A stretch of DNA of 34,578 bases from Chitinophaga pinensis (GTDB taxonomy: Bacteria > Bacteroidota > Bacteroidia > UKL13-3), in assembly GCA_945873755.1 (NCBI GenBank), contig CAMCEM010000013.1, positions 1 through 34,578 of the forward strand. Direction: 5' to 3'. Position numbers and translations under genes: made by a program. Positions within the stretch are counted from its first letter, which is position 1, and the number at the start of each line of letters is the position of its first letter. The notes beneath the pieces were generated by a model that did no database searches, had not been told where the DNA came from, and saw only the letters and a program-made list of their open reading frames with translations. Positions 1 through 8,408 of the stretch are shown here, piece by piece.

Positions 1-376
1 CAATTTCGTTTAAAAATAAAACACCTGCTTTTAAAGCATCATCATGTAGGTTTTGCATGGCAGGCGTTACATAACTAGCTGTTACCAAATTCTTTTTAAA
101 AGTAATACAATCCTGAGCAGCTATAATATGTAAAGTTGGAGGTAAAAGCGAAATTACTAAATCGGCATTTTTTATAGCATCTTCCCGTTCCTTTTTTATG
201 TTTATGTTAAACGCTAAAGCAATACCTTGTTTGCTTTTACCTATTTTTTGTTTTGCTAATGCTATGTTTTGATCTGCAACTGTAACCATCCAGTTTTCGT
301 TTTTGGCATTTGCCAATAAATATTTAATTAAATACGATGACGATAAACCAGCGCCTATTACTAATATTTTTTTCAT
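1..376 (-). CDS. Saccharopine dehydrogenase family protein, N-terminal part (runs off the window)
   Basis: About 125 codons are readable from an ATG at 376 leftwards, open to the window edge. The N-terminus reads ILVIGAGLSSSYLI, a GxGxxS dinucleotide-binding loop after a first beta strand. It is followed by an acidic residue closing the second strand (VTVADQ) and by a segment ADLVISLLPP, as in saccharopine dehydrogenase and related NAD(P)-linked oxidoreductases. In that family the enzyme makes or splits saccharopine-type amino acid conjugates in lysine metabolism. The exact substrate cannot be told from this fragment. No signal peptide, so cytoplasmic. A promoter-like pair lies just upstream (401-431), and a hairpin separates it from the small gene further upstream, so it is probably transcribed alone. 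Family call good; specific function uncertain because the C-terminal domain is missing. Confidence 0.75.
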   Translation of the reverse strand, partial: MKKILVIGAGLSSSYLIKYLLANAKNENWMVTVADQNIALAKQKIGKSKQGIALAFNINIKKEREDAIKNADLVISLLPPTLHIIAAQDCITFKKNLVTASYVTPAMQNLHDDALKAGVLFLNEI

Positions 377-400
377 ACAATTACTTTAAAAAATGCCATG

Positions 401-431
401 CAAACTTAAGTTTCATTTACTTGCAAACAAA
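401..431 (-). promoter_or_regulatory. Promoter-like site for the saccharopine dehydrogenase gene
   Basis: On the minus strand TAAGTTTG (408-401) matches the Bacteroidota -7 consensus TAnnTTTG. A TTTG lies 19 bases upstream (431-428), the expected place of the -33 element. The -7 element is about 25 bases before the ATG at 376. Confidence 0.55.
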
Positions 432-438
432 CAGGATT

Positions 439-477
439 AAAAACAAAAAACCGACACTTCATTTTATTGAATGTCGG
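439..477 (-). terminator. Rho-independent terminator
   Basis: Hairpin CCGACA/TGTCGG (451-456 with 472-477), extended inside by TTCA/TGAA across one mismatch, followed on the minus strand by a T-rich run (450-439). It lies downstream of the 45-residue gene. Confidence 0.6.
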
Positions 478-548
478 CATTTGTGGGTTATTTATATATG
501 AAGAGAATATTACAAGTTACACCCTACTTGTAATATTTTAAGTATTTT

Positions 549-686
549 TTATTTACTTTTTTCAGTTTGTTGGTGCTTGTTGTTGTCCGTATTGTTTTTG
601 TTTTCCTTAGTGCTTTTACCGCAACCTTTTACCAAAGTGCCTAATGTTAAGCCTCCAAAAAGCAGAATAATTAATGTGTTTTTCAT
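549..686 (-). CDS. Small secreted or lipoprotein-like protein, 45 residues
   Basis: An ATG at 686 opens 45 codons to a TAA at 549. Residues 1-20 are a lysine-primed hydrophobic helix (MKNTLIILLFGGLTLGTLVK). A Cys follows at residue 22 within VKGCGKS, then a strongly polar Asn/Lys/Gln tail without predicted structure. This looks like a tiny lipoprotein or membrane-anchored peptide, although the -3 to -1 residues (V-K-G) are a poor lipobox. It has its own downstream hairpin terminator and lies in an otherwise empty gap. I recognise no family. Supporting a real gene: the start context, the N-terminal signal-like segment and the terminator. Against: its length and lack of a recognised homologue. 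Confidence 0.5.
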   Translation of the reverse strand: MKNTLIILLFGGLTLGTLVKGCGKSTKENKNNTDNNKHQQTEKSK

Positions 687-810
687 TATAATTTTATTTA
701 TTAAATCACTTTAACGAAACAAATGTGCATTATGTTACTTGTAATTAAAAAATATAATTGATGAACTTGATTTTTTGATAGTTAAACTTCATATTTATGT
801 AGATGAAAGG

Positions 811-845
811 CACAAAAAAACCGCAATTTTTTTTAATTGCGGTTT
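811..845 (-). terminator. Rho-independent terminator of sodA
   Basis: Perfect 11-bp stem AAACCGCAATT/AATTGCGGTTT (818-828 with 835-845), loop of six T, followed on the minus strand by a T run (820-814). It starts 23 bases after the sodA stop codon. Confidence 0.8.
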
Positions 846-867
846 TAAACATCATTTTTAAATTGAT

Positions 868-1473
868 TTAAAATGCAGCTTCGTACATTTTTTCAACTTC
901 GGCCCAATTAACCACATTCCAAAATGCGTTGATATAATCTGGTCTGCGGTTTTGGTAATGCAAGTAATAAGCATGTTCCCAAACGTCTAATCCTAAAACT
1001 GGAGTTCCTTTGCATTCTGCAATGTCCATTAAAGGATTGTCTTGGTTTGGCGTTGAACAAACACATAATTTTCCTTCTTTCACACATAACCAAGCCCAAC
1101 CTGAACCAAAACGGGTAGTTGCTGCTTTTGCAAATTCTTCTTTAAATTTATCCATTCCACCTAAGTCGGCATTAATGGCATCTAATAATTTTCCACTAGG
1201 ACTTCCACCAGCATTTGGGCCAATAATTTTCCAAAAAAAACTATGGTTAAAATGCCCGCCACCGTTGTTGCGAACAGGCATTGGATACTTTGAAATATTT
1301 TTACAAATTTCTTCAATGCTTAAGTTTTCGGCATCGGTTCCAGCCAAAGCATTGTTTAAATTGGTTACATAAGCTTGGTGGTGTTTGCTGTGGTGAATTT
1401 CCATTGTGCGAGCATCAATGTGTGGCTCAAGCGCAGTGTATTCGTAGCTAAGTTTTGGTAATTCGAATGACAT
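868..1473 (-). CDS. sodA: Superoxide dismutase, Mn/Fe type (probably Mn-dependent)
   Basis: 201 residues, the normal length for the family. It converts superoxide to oxygen and hydrogen peroxide. All four metal ligands are visible: His27 (in MEIHHSKHH), His77 ([11 protein letters not shown]), Asp163 and His167 ([11 protein letters not shown]). The second-sphere Gln sits in NQDNPLM and the distal motif is GGGHxNHSxFW. Both are features of the manganese branch rather than the iron branch, although many Bacteroidota enzymes accept either metal. There is no signal peptide, so cytoplasmic. It is monocistronic, with a -7-like TACATTTG 47 bases upstream and a strong terminator downstream. The start at 1473 (MSFELPKL) agrees with the conserved N-terminus of the family. 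Confidence 0.97.
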   Translation of the reverse strand: MSFELPKLSYEYTALEPHIDARTMEIHHSKHHQAYVTNLNNALAGTDAENLSIEEICKNISKYPMPVRNNGGGHFNHSFFWKIIGPNAGGSPSGKLLDAINADLGGMDKFKEEFAKAATTRFGSGWAWLCVKEGKLCVCSTPNQDNPLMDIAECKGTPVLGLDVWEHAYYLHYQNRRPDYINAFWNVVNWAEVEKMYEAAF

Positions 1474-1519
1474 AATTTTTTATTGTTTAAATTTATTTTA
1501 TGAATATTTTTTTGCAAGG

Positions 1520-1527
1520 CAAATGTA
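1520..1527 (-). promoter_or_regulatory. -7 promoter element of sodA
   Basis: TACATTTG on the minus strand fits TAnnTTTG exactly, 47 bases before the sodA ATG. No clear TTG -33 element was seen upstream. Confidence 0.45.
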
Positions 1528-1823
1528 TAATTATTAATTAAAATTAGTAATGATTTGTTTTGTATATTTTACAGTTATACCTATGTGAAAAGGGATTAAA
1601 CCATTTATTACATTCCTAAATACCGATTTGTTAGTTGTTAGCTCCTCACACAAAGAAGTGATAGGTATATTATGAATATGATTTTGGTAAAATTTATAAA
1701 TTAATGGGTATGTTACATTGTCTAAATTCCTTTTATTCCCACATTTTTATTGTATTATTTGTTAAATAACATTGATTACATAATAATTAAGTTTTTGCTA
1801 ATTTGTTGTCTGGTAATTTTAAA
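1528..1823. other. AT-rich intergenic region between divergent sodA and the OmpA-family gene
   Basis: No gene or RNA was recognised here. The only structure noticed is a 9-bp inverted repeat, TATACCTAT at 1576-1584 and ATAGGTATA at 1661-1669, separated by 76 bases; in such AT-rich sequence it may be chance. The region should hold the promoter of the gene at 1824, but no exact TAnnTTTG was found there (nearest is TAATTTG, 1799-1805). Confidence 0.5.
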
Positions 1824-2774
1824 ATGAAGATGAAAAAATTAATAATTATAACAAGCATATTATTTTGTTCAGTTTTTGCAACAGCACAAATCGACAATCC
1901 CAAAGGTGTAATTCAAAACCCCAAAGGATTTAAACAAAAATCGCATAATTTTTTTATGAGCAAACGATTAAAAACTGCTACCTCACAAAGAGATACTTTA
2001 CATACTATTAACGTTTTGTTTAACCAAGATACAACACAAAGAGGATTTGAATACCGCAAATTAGATTCAACTTATATTGATTTATTATACCGTTACAACG
2101 AACTAAACAGAAAACACAAAGGTTTGCAGACTGATTATGCAGAAATGAATACGCGTTATTCTGATTTATTAAAAACATCGTTAAGCAAAACAGAACAACT
2201 TAATTTAGCATTACAACAAAAAGAAGAAATGTTATCGGCTAGGGAAAGAAAATTAGCCGAATTAGAAGCAATAATTAGAAGACAAGATTCTATAACAAAT
2301 GCATTAAACGATATTGTTAAAAGAGCATTACTAAGTTTTAGTGGAGATGAATTAACAGTAGAAATGAAAAACGGAAAAGTATATGTTTCATTAAGCGATA
2401 AATTACTATTTAAATCGGGGAGTGCAGACATAGAAGAAAAAGGACAGGAGGCCATAAAAAAGTTAGCCGAAGTGCTTAATAAAAATTTAGAAATTGATAT
2501 TTTAATAGAAGGACATACAGACAATGTTCCATTGCGAAGCACCATCAATTTCAAAGACAATTGGGAATTAAGTACCGAAAGAGCTACAAATATTGTTAGA
2601 ATTTTAAGCGATGTGAGCAAAGTAAACCCAAAACGATTAACTGCTGCTGGCAGAAGTGAATATATGCCAAAAGTAAGTAACGAAACAGCAGAGGGAAAAG
2701 CAAAAAATAGAAGAACTGAAATTATTTTAACTCCAAAGTTGGATGAGCTTTACAAATTAATTGAGAAAAAATAA
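1824..2774 (+). CDS. OmpA-family peptidoglycan-binding envelope protein with coiled coil
   Basis: 316 residues from the ATG at 1824; a second in-frame ATG at 1830 is equally possible. An upstream in-frame TTG at 1803 would only lengthen the front of a clear signal peptide (KKLIIITSILFCSVFATAQ). After the signal peptide comes a basic linker, then a heptad-like helical region (about residues 85-165). The C-terminal OmpA domain (about 190-303) has the peptidoglycan-contact motifs GHTDNVP (Asp at about 233), NWELSTERA and NRRTEI. Such proteins sit in the periplasm and tether the envelope to diaminopimelate in peptidoglycan. Bacteroidota copies are often labelled MotB-like, but there is no transmembrane anchor for a stator role. 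There is no lipobox. No obvious terminator follows. Confidence 0.9.
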   Translation: MKMKKLIIITSILFCSVFATAQIDNPKGVIQNPKGFKQKSHNFFMSKRLKTATSQRDTLHTINVLFNQDTTQRGFEYRKLDSTYIDLLYRYNELNRKHKGLQTDYAEMNTRYSDLLKTSLSKTEQLNLALQQKEEMLSARERKLAELEAIIRRQDSITNALNDIVKRALLSFSGDELTVEMKNGKVYVSLSDKLLFKSGSADIEEKGQEAIKKLAEVLNKNLEIDILIEGHTDNVPLRSTINFKDNWELSTERATNIVRILSDVSKVNPKRLTAAGRSEYMPKVSNETAEGKAKNRRTEIILTPKLDELYKLIEKK

Positions 2775-2898
2775 CCCAATTTGAAATAATAAAGATTTTT
2801 GGTGTCGATAATATAGACAAAATAGCACTGTTTTAAACTTTTGTTATACGCCTATTACCAACGCTTTAATTAATAAAGGAACTATAAAGACTAAATAA

Positions 2899-2932
2899 TT
2901 GCTACTATTTTAAAAAAATTGTATCATTTTTG
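2899..2932 (+). promoter_or_regulatory. Possible promoter of the DUF4834/FkbM pair
   Basis: CATTTTTG (2925-2932) differs from TAnnTTTG at one position and has a TTG 23 bases upstream (2899-2901). It lies 33 bases before the ATG at 2965. Confidence 0.3.
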
Positions 2933-2964
2933 CTTATTAATTAATTTCAATACAATTAAAAAAA

Positions 2965-3192
2965 ATGTTTAAATTCTTAGTATATCTATTTCTTTTTTAT
3001 TCTGTTACTCGATTTATTTTTGGAACATTATTAAATTTTAATAAAAATAACCAAAACCAAAGTAATAAAGATAATATTAGTGAAGAAAGTGATGTTAAAA
3101 TAAATAAAACAAAAAATACTTCAACAAAACACCAACCAACCAACAACAAATCGAACTTGGGTGAATATGTTGATTTTGAAGAGGTAAAATAA
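2965..3192 (+). CDS. DUF4834 family small membrane protein
   Basis: 75 residues. An N-terminal hydrophobic segment (residues 1-22, FKFLVYLFLFYSVTRFIFG) is followed by an Asn/Lys-rich linker and the ending GEYVDFEEVK. A small N-terminal membrane anchor with a terminal G-(E/D)-Y-(V/I)-D-F-E-E motif is the hallmark I know for DUF4834, a Bacteroidota-restricted family without assigned function. The stop is three bases before the ATG of the FkbM methyltransferase gene, so the two are almost certainly co-transcribed. The opposite-strand frame here is a shadow. Confident that the gene is real; function unknown. Confidence 0.8.
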   Translation: MFKFLVYLFLFYSVTRFIFGTLLNFNKNNQNQSNKDNISEESDVKINKTKNTSTKHQPTNNKSNLGEYVDFEEVK

Positions 3193-3195
3193 GCC

Positions 3196-3942
3196 ATGAT
3201 AGAAAAAACCATAAGAACCTTTTTATTAAAAATATTTGGCCTTGAAGGTTACTTATCTATTGTAAGTGATATATATTTACGTATAACTAATGGTGGCTTA
3301 TTAAAAAATAAATATCCAGAATTATTTTACTTAAAAAAAATTATTAAACCCGGTTTTGTAAATATTGACATTGGAGCAAATGTTGGTTACTACAGTACAA
3401 ATATTTCGAAACTAAGTGGTGCAAATGGAAAAGTTTTTGCTATAGAACCCGTTCCATTATTTGCCAATGTATTTAAAAGAAATGCTCACAAGTTTGCATT
3501 AAAAAATATTACACTTTTACAAACCGCTTTAGGTGCTGAAAATACTAAAATAAAAATGGGAACACCAGTTATTGATGGTGTTTTTAGACACGGATTAACA
3601 CATGTTTTAGATAGCAAAAACGATAATTCTGCTTTTGAGACTTTTGAAGCTGAAATGAAAATTCCAGATGAATTATTTATTAATCTTTCTCAACTCGATT
3701 TTATAAAATGTGATGTAGAAGGATACGAAATTCAATTGTTTCCACATTTGTTAAATACAATTGAAAAGTTTAAGCCATTAATACAAATAGAAATAAGTAC
3801 TGCAGAAAATAGGAAGTTTATTTTAAACCTATTAAAACCTATTGGTTACAAGGCTTTTGGTTTGTTAAATAACAATTTAACTCTGCTTTCAAATGCGGAA
3901 TGCGAAAACTATACACTTGGCGATTTATACTTTAAAATTTAA
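3196..3942 (+). CDS. FkbM family SAM-dependent methyltransferase
   Basis: 248 residues. The Rossmann-type methyltransferase core shows motif I VNIDIGANVGYYS (residues 55-67) for S-adenosylmethionine binding, VFAIEPVP at 80-87 (acidic residue of strand 2) and the FkbM-typical IKCDVEGYEIQ at 170-180. FkbM-family enzymes methylate hydroxyls of polyketides, sugars or glycans; the substrate here is unknown. There is no signal peptide or clear transmembrane segment, so it is cytoplasmic or peripheral. It starts three bases after the DUF4834 stop (translational coupling likely). A new promoter follows, so the FIST gene downstream is probably a separate unit. Confidence 0.9.
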   Translation: MIEKTIRTFLLKIFGLEGYLSIVSDIYLRITNGGLLKNKYPELFYLKKIIKPGFVNIDIGANVGYYSTNISKLSGANGKVFAIEPVPLFANVFKRNAHKFALKNITLLQTALGAENTKIKMGTPVIDGVFRHGLTHVLDSKNDNSAFETFEAEMKIPDELFINLSQLDFIKCDVEGYEIQLFPHLLNTIEKFKPLIQIEISTAENRKFILNLLKPIGYKAFGLLNNNLTLLSNAECENYTLGDLYFKI

Positions 3943-3954
3943 TTTTTAAAATGG

Positions 3955-3983
3955 TTTGCTTTAATTTAAAATAAATATTTTTG
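3955..3983 (+). promoter_or_regulatory. Promoter of the FIST/histidine kinase operon
   Basis: TTTG at 3955-3958, a 17-base spacer, then TATTTTTG at 3976-3983. This matches the Bacteroidota -33/-7 arrangement. The -7 element is 19 bases before the ATG at 4003, giving a short leader. Confidence 0.6.
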
Positions 3984-4002
3984 AAATAATATTACCAAAC
4001 CA

Positions 4003-5148
4003 ATGAAAATAGCTCAATACAAATATTTACCAACTACAGGTTGGAGTTTCGAAAACGGAGAAGAAACATTAAGAAATGCCAGCTTAGTTATAGTTTTTGG
4101 ATCTACAGAAAATTTAAAAAACAGTGATAACTTTATTGAATTAAAAAAGATATTTGAAGATGCTATTTTTATTGGAAGCTCCACTGCAGGAGAAATTTTA
4201 GGAACCAATGTTTTTGACAATACCATTATTGCAACGGCCATTCAATTTGAAAAAACAACTGTAAAGTATGTTAGTAAAGTTATTGATTCGGCTGAAGATA
4301 GCTTTGATGCTGGAAAATATTTAATTGAAACTTTAAATAATGATAACTTAACCCATGTTTTTGTATTATCAGATGGGTTAAATGTTAATGGATCGGAATT
4401 GGTTAAAGGACTTAGAGATAACTTGCCTGATACTATAAGTGTTACTGGTGGTTTGGCTGGTGACGGAGCTAGTTTTAAAGAAACTTTTATTTTAAACAGT
4501 AAATGTGAGGCTAAATCCAAAAAAATTGCTGCAATAGGATTTTATGGCTCAAACTTAACAATAGGTTATGGTTCAATGGGCGGTTGGGATAGTTTTGGTA
4601 TTGAAAGATTGGTTTCAAAATCAGAAAACAATGTATTATACGAACTTGATGGTAAGCCAGCATTGGCACTATATAAATCGTTTTTAGGGGAACAATATTC
4701 TAACCAACTCCCTGCTTCCGGACTTTTATTTCCATTAAATTTAAGAATAAAACAAGGAGATGATCCAATTGTTAGAACTATATTGGCTATAAATGAAGAA
4801 GATCAATCGTTGACTTTTGCAGGTGATATTCCTGTTGGTTCGTATGTTAGATTAATGAAAGCAAACTTTGATAGATTGATTGATGGTGCAGTGGGCGCTG
4901 CAAAAAGTACTTTAACTAATGAAAATAATAATAACCCTGACTTGGCAATTTTAATTAGTTGTGTAGGAAGGAAATTAGTGTTAAAACAACTTGTAGAAGA
5001 AGAGGTTGAAGGAGTTAAAGAAATATTAGGACCAAACACTACCCTTTGCGGATTTTATTCATATGGTGAAATTTCGCCTTTTTCTAAAGATGCCAAATGC
5101 GAATTACATAATCAAACCATGACGATTACTACATTTAAAGAAAACTAA
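4003..5148 (+). CDS. FIST-domain signal transduction protein
   Basis: 381 residues made of FIST_N (about 20-215) and FIST_C (about 220-365). The N-domain shows IGSSTAGEILG and the VTGGLAGDG loop. The C-domain shows the family signature CVGRKLVLKQ (Cys320), then GFYSYGEISP and the closing CELHNQTMTIT. FIST domains are proposed intracellular sensors of small ligands (amino acids or similar), based on genomic neighbourhood. There is no signal peptide or membrane segment. The gene is followed after 21 bases by a multi-PAS histidine kinase, the association seen widely in Bacteroidota, so the protein probably feeds ligand information to that kinase. The ligand is unknown. Confidence 0.92.
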   Translation: MKIAQYKYLPTTGWSFENGEETLRNASLVIVFGSTENLKNSDNFIELKKIFEDAIFIGSSTAGEILGTNVFDNTIIATAIQFEKTTVKYVSKVIDSAEDSFDAGKYLIETLNNDNLTHVFVLSDGLNVNGSELVKGLRDNLPDTISVTGGLAGDGASFKETFILNSKCEAKSKKIAAIGFYGSNLTIGYGSMGGWDSFGIERLVSKSENNVLYELDGKPALALYKSFLGEQYSNQLPASGLLFPLNLRIKQGDDPIVRTILAINEEDQSLTFAGDIPVGSYVRLMKANFDRLIDGAVGAAKSTLTNENNNNPDLAILISCVGRKLVLKQLVEEEVEGVKEILGPNTTLCGFYSYGEISPFSKDAKCELHNQTMTITTFKEN

Positions 5149-5169
5149 TTAACTCAATAACTTTGTTAA

Positions 5170-8100
5170 ATGCATAGATTACTTAAACGTCAAATTAATA
5201 AAATGTATGGAGAAAACCACCAGTTTTCGAAAGATTTTTTAGCGTTTATAGATTTAATAAATTCAAGTTATTATTCGTTTCAAAACGACTACAATCAGTT
5301 AGAAAGAACTTTAGAATTAAGTTCAAAAGAGTCGTTTAAGGAATTAGCTGAATTTAAAGCGGCAGTTGATACATCAGCAATAATTTCATTAACTGATTTA
5401 AAAGGAATAATAATTCTTGCCAATCAAAATTTTTGTGAAATTTCTGGCTATTCTGTTTTTGAATTAATTGGTGCCAACCACAATATTGTTAATTCTGGAT
5501 ATCATTCTAAAGATTTTTTTCAAAACATTTGGAAAACCATAAGTAGCGGAAAAGTTTGGCAAGGCGAAATAAGAAACAAGAAGAAAGATGGAACATTTTA
5601 TTGGACCAATGCTAACTTAATTCCATTATACAACGATGAAGGAAAAATTCACCAATACATTGCTATAAGATTTGATATTACCAAGCGAAAAATTTTAGAA
5701 GAAAAGCTTATACAAAGTGAAAAAAACTTAGCCGAGGTTTTAAGTGCAATAAATAGAACAACTGCGGTAATAGAGTTTAATACTAAAGGAGAAATAATTG
5801 AAGTAAATGATATTTTTTTAAATTTAATAAAATATTCAAAAGAAGAGCTGATTGGAAAACCATATTTAATTTTTATAAAAGAAGAAGAACAATTAGAAAA
5901 TAATTTTAATTTATCGTGGGAAAATGTATTAGCTGGAAAAACTGACAATAACGAGTTTAAATGGACAAACAAATTTGGCACTAATATATGGCTTACAGCA
6001 AGCTATAATCCCGTACTTGATGAAAATAAAAATGTAAAAAGAATAATTGTATTTATTAATGATATAACGGATAAAAAACTAATTGAAAATAAACTTCAAG
6101 AAAGCGAAACTCGTTTTAGAACATTGGTTCAAAACTCAAGTGATATTATTACAATATTAAAGCCAGACGGAACCACTGTTTATGAAAGTCCATCGTTTTA
6201 CCGAATTTTTGGATACAGCGAAAAGGATATTATTGGAAACTCGATATTTAAATTTATACACCCCGATGATATTGAAAAAGTGGCTTATGAATTCGGAAAT
6301 AGAATTCAAAATGGAGGTGTTTCTGATGCAGTAGAATTTAGGTTTAAACACCTAAACGGCAATTGGATTTATATTGAAGCAATTGGCAATAATTTATTAG
6401 AACTGCCAGGTATCAATGGCATAGTTATAAACTCGCGCGATATTACTGAAAGAAAAAAGGCACAAGAAGAAGGTAAAAAACTAAAAGAATTTTATGTAGA
6501 AATACTAAATAAAATACCTGCCGATGTGGTTGTTTTTGATAAAGCGCATAAATATTTATTTGCTAATCCACTAAGTGTAAAAGATGATGAACTAAGAAAT
6601 TGGATTATAGGAAAAGACGATTATGATTACTGTAATTTTAGGAATAAACCAATTGAATTAGCAGATAAAAGAAGGAAACTTTTTAATGAAGTATTAGATT
6701 CAAAAAAACAATTTGAAATTGAAGAATCGATAATAAATGAAAATGGCGAAAAAAATTGGATGTTGAGAAGAATGTTTCCTGTTAAAAATGAAAATGATGA
6801 AGTAGTAAACATTATAGGATTTGGTTTAGATATTACTGAAAGAAAGCTATCGGAAAATAAATTAAAGGAAAGTGAAGAGCGATTAACTTTAGCAATTACA
6901 TCGGCTAATTTAGGAATTTGGGATTGGAACATTGAGCAAAATATTCTTATTTGGGATCAATCAATGTATAAAGTTTTTGACATTAACCAAGAAGATTTTA
7001 CAGGTGATTATGAAGCTTTTGAAAAAACTTTACACCCAGATGATGTGGAAAAAGTTAATAAAGGAATTGAAAATGCATTAAAGGGATTAGGTGAATATAT
7101 TGACGATTTTAGAATTTTTGATAGCAACGGAAATATAAAATATGTGGCTGTTTATTCAAAAACTTTTAGAAAAGAAGATGGAACTCCAATAAGAATGATT
7201 GGGGTTGATTTTGATATTACTGAAAGTAAATTAAATGAACTTAAAATATTAGCAGCTCAACAAGAATTAGAAGAATCTCAAACAATTGCAAAAGTTGGTG
7301 GTTGGGAAATAAACAGGATAGAAAGAAAAATTAAATGGAGCAAAGAAATGTATAATATTCATGAACTCCCTTTTGATTATGTTCCAACTATTGCTCACTC
7401 GTACGATTTTTATACTGACGATACCAAACAATTGGTAATAGAAAAATTTAAAAAAGCCATTGAAAATGCAGAACCTTTTGAAATTGAAGCAAAAATAAAA
7501 ACATCAAAAGGCAATGAATTAGAAGTAAGAACAAAAGGTGTTCCTATAATTGAAAATAACTATATAAAAAGTATTAGGGGTATTTTTCAGGATATTACAA
7601 AGGAAAAAGAAGCTGAAAGAACACTTAAAAAATATGCAGAAGAACTGGAACTTAAAAATAAAGAGTTAGATCAATTTGCTTATATTGTTTCACACGATTT
7701 AAAAGCCCCATTGCGCGGTATAAATAACTTGTCGTTGTTTATTGAAGAAGATTTAGGTGATAAAATAGAAGCAGAAGTAAAAGAAAGTTTTGACTTAATG
7801 AGGGGAAGAGTAAAACGGATGGAAATGCTTATAAATGGCATATTAGAATATTCGAGAGCAGGAAGAATTAAACAAGAAATGGTAAGTTTTGATTTAAAAC
7901 AATTAATAGAAGAGATAATAGATTCTATTGGTGTTCCAAACAATTTTAAAATATTAATACCTGAAAATTTACCTATTATAAATGCTGAAAAAATATCATT
8001 TGAACAGATCTTTAGTAATTATATAAGCAATGCAATTAAATATAATAAAAATCAAAACCCTTTAATAGAAATTATTTATAAAAAAAATAAAGGCTTTTAC

Positions 8101-8322
8101 GAATTTTGTGTATCTGATAATGGAGATGGAATTGAAAGTCAGTTTCACGAAAAGGTATTTGTAATTTTTCAAACATTGCAATCAAGAGATTCATTTGAAA
8201 GTACTGGTGTTGGATTGGCCATAGTTAAAAAAATAGTAGAAGATAAAGGTGGAAAAGTTTGGCTAGAATCGGAAAAAGGCAAAGGTGCTAAGTTTTATTT
8301 TTCATGGCCAATTGACTTATAA
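5170..8322 (+). CDS. Cytoplasmic sensor histidine kinase with six PAS domains
   Basis: 1050 residues, no transmembrane helix or signal peptide. An N-terminal helical stretch (1-60, beginning LLKRQINKMYG) is followed by six PAS/PAC units at about 61-177, 190-305, 312-428, 440-558, 568-688 and 700-815, most ending in the D-I-T-x-(R/K)-K signature. A dimerisation domain follows, with H-box SHDLKAPLRG (phospho-acceptor His842). The C-terminal ATPase domain has an N-box around FEQIFSNYISNAIKYN (944-959), G1 DNGDGI (983-988) and G2 STGVGLAIV (1011-1019). The kinase is catalytically complete. It has no receiver domain, and no response regulator lies nearby, so its partner is elsewhere. Co-transcribed with the FIST gene. 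PAS ligands cannot be predicted. Confidence 0.93.
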   Translation: MHRLLKRQINKMYGENHQFSKDFLAFIDLINSSYYSFQNDYNQLERTLELSSKESFKELAEFKAAVDTSAIISLTDLKGIIILANQNFCEISGYSVFELIGANHNIVNSGYHSKDFFQNIWKTISSGKVWQGEIRNKKKDGTFYWTNANLIPLYNDEGKIHQYIAIRFDITKRKILEEKLIQSEKNLAEVLSAINRTTAVIEFNTKGEIIEVNDIFLNLIKYSKEELIGKPYLIFIKEEEQLENNFNLSWENVLAGKTDNNEFKWTNKFGTNIWLTASYNPVLDENKNVKRIIVFINDITDKKLIENKLQESETRFRTLVQNSSDIITILKPDGTTVYESPSFYRIFGYSEKDIIGNSIFKFIHPDDIEKVAYEFGNRIQNGGVSDAVEFRFKHLNGNWIYIEAIGNNLLELPGINGIVINSRDITERKKAQEEGKKLKEFYVEILNKIPADVVVFDKAHKYLFANPLSVKDDELRNWIIGKDDYDYCNFRNKPIELADKRRKLFNEVLDSKKQFEIEESIINENGEKNWMLRRMFPVKNENDEVVNIIGFGLDITERKLSENKLKESEERLTLAITSANLGIWDWNIEQNILIWDQSMYKVFDINQEDFTGDYEAFEKTLHPDDVEKVNKGIENALKGLGEYIDDFRIFDSNGNIKYVAVYSKTFRKEDGTPIRMIGVDFDITESKLNELKILAAQQELEESQTIAKVGGWEINRIERKIKWSKEMYNIHELPFDYVPTIAHSYDFYTDDTKQLVIEKFKKAIENAEPFEIEAKIKTSKGNELEVRTKGVPIIENNYIKSIRGIFQDITKEKEAERTLKKYAEELELKNKELDQFAYIVSHDLKAPLRGINNLSLFIEEDLGDKIEAEVKESFDLMRGRVKRMEMLINGILEYSRAGRIKQEMVSFDLKQLIEEIIDSIGVPNNFKILIPENLPIINAEKISFEQIFSNYISNAIKYNKNQNPLIEIIYKKNKGFYEFCVSDNGDGIESQFHEKVFVIFQTLQSRDSFESTGVGLAIVKKIVEDKGGKVWLESEKGKGAKFYFSWPIDL

Positions 8323-8408
8323 GAAAAACACTTTTTATTGTCATTTTATTTAAACTAAAAAACTCTTTTATAAAAAACTATTTTATTCGTAAGCAAATTA
8401 TATAAAAA

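Noticed and set aside
1010..1372. 120-codon plus-strand frame opposite sodA
   Set aside because: Lies entirely antisense to a fully recognisable superoxide dismutase; shadow frame.
1799..1805. TAATTTG as promoter of the OmpA-family gene
   Set aside because: One base short of TAnnTTTG and only 18 bases before the ATG, with no -33 partner.
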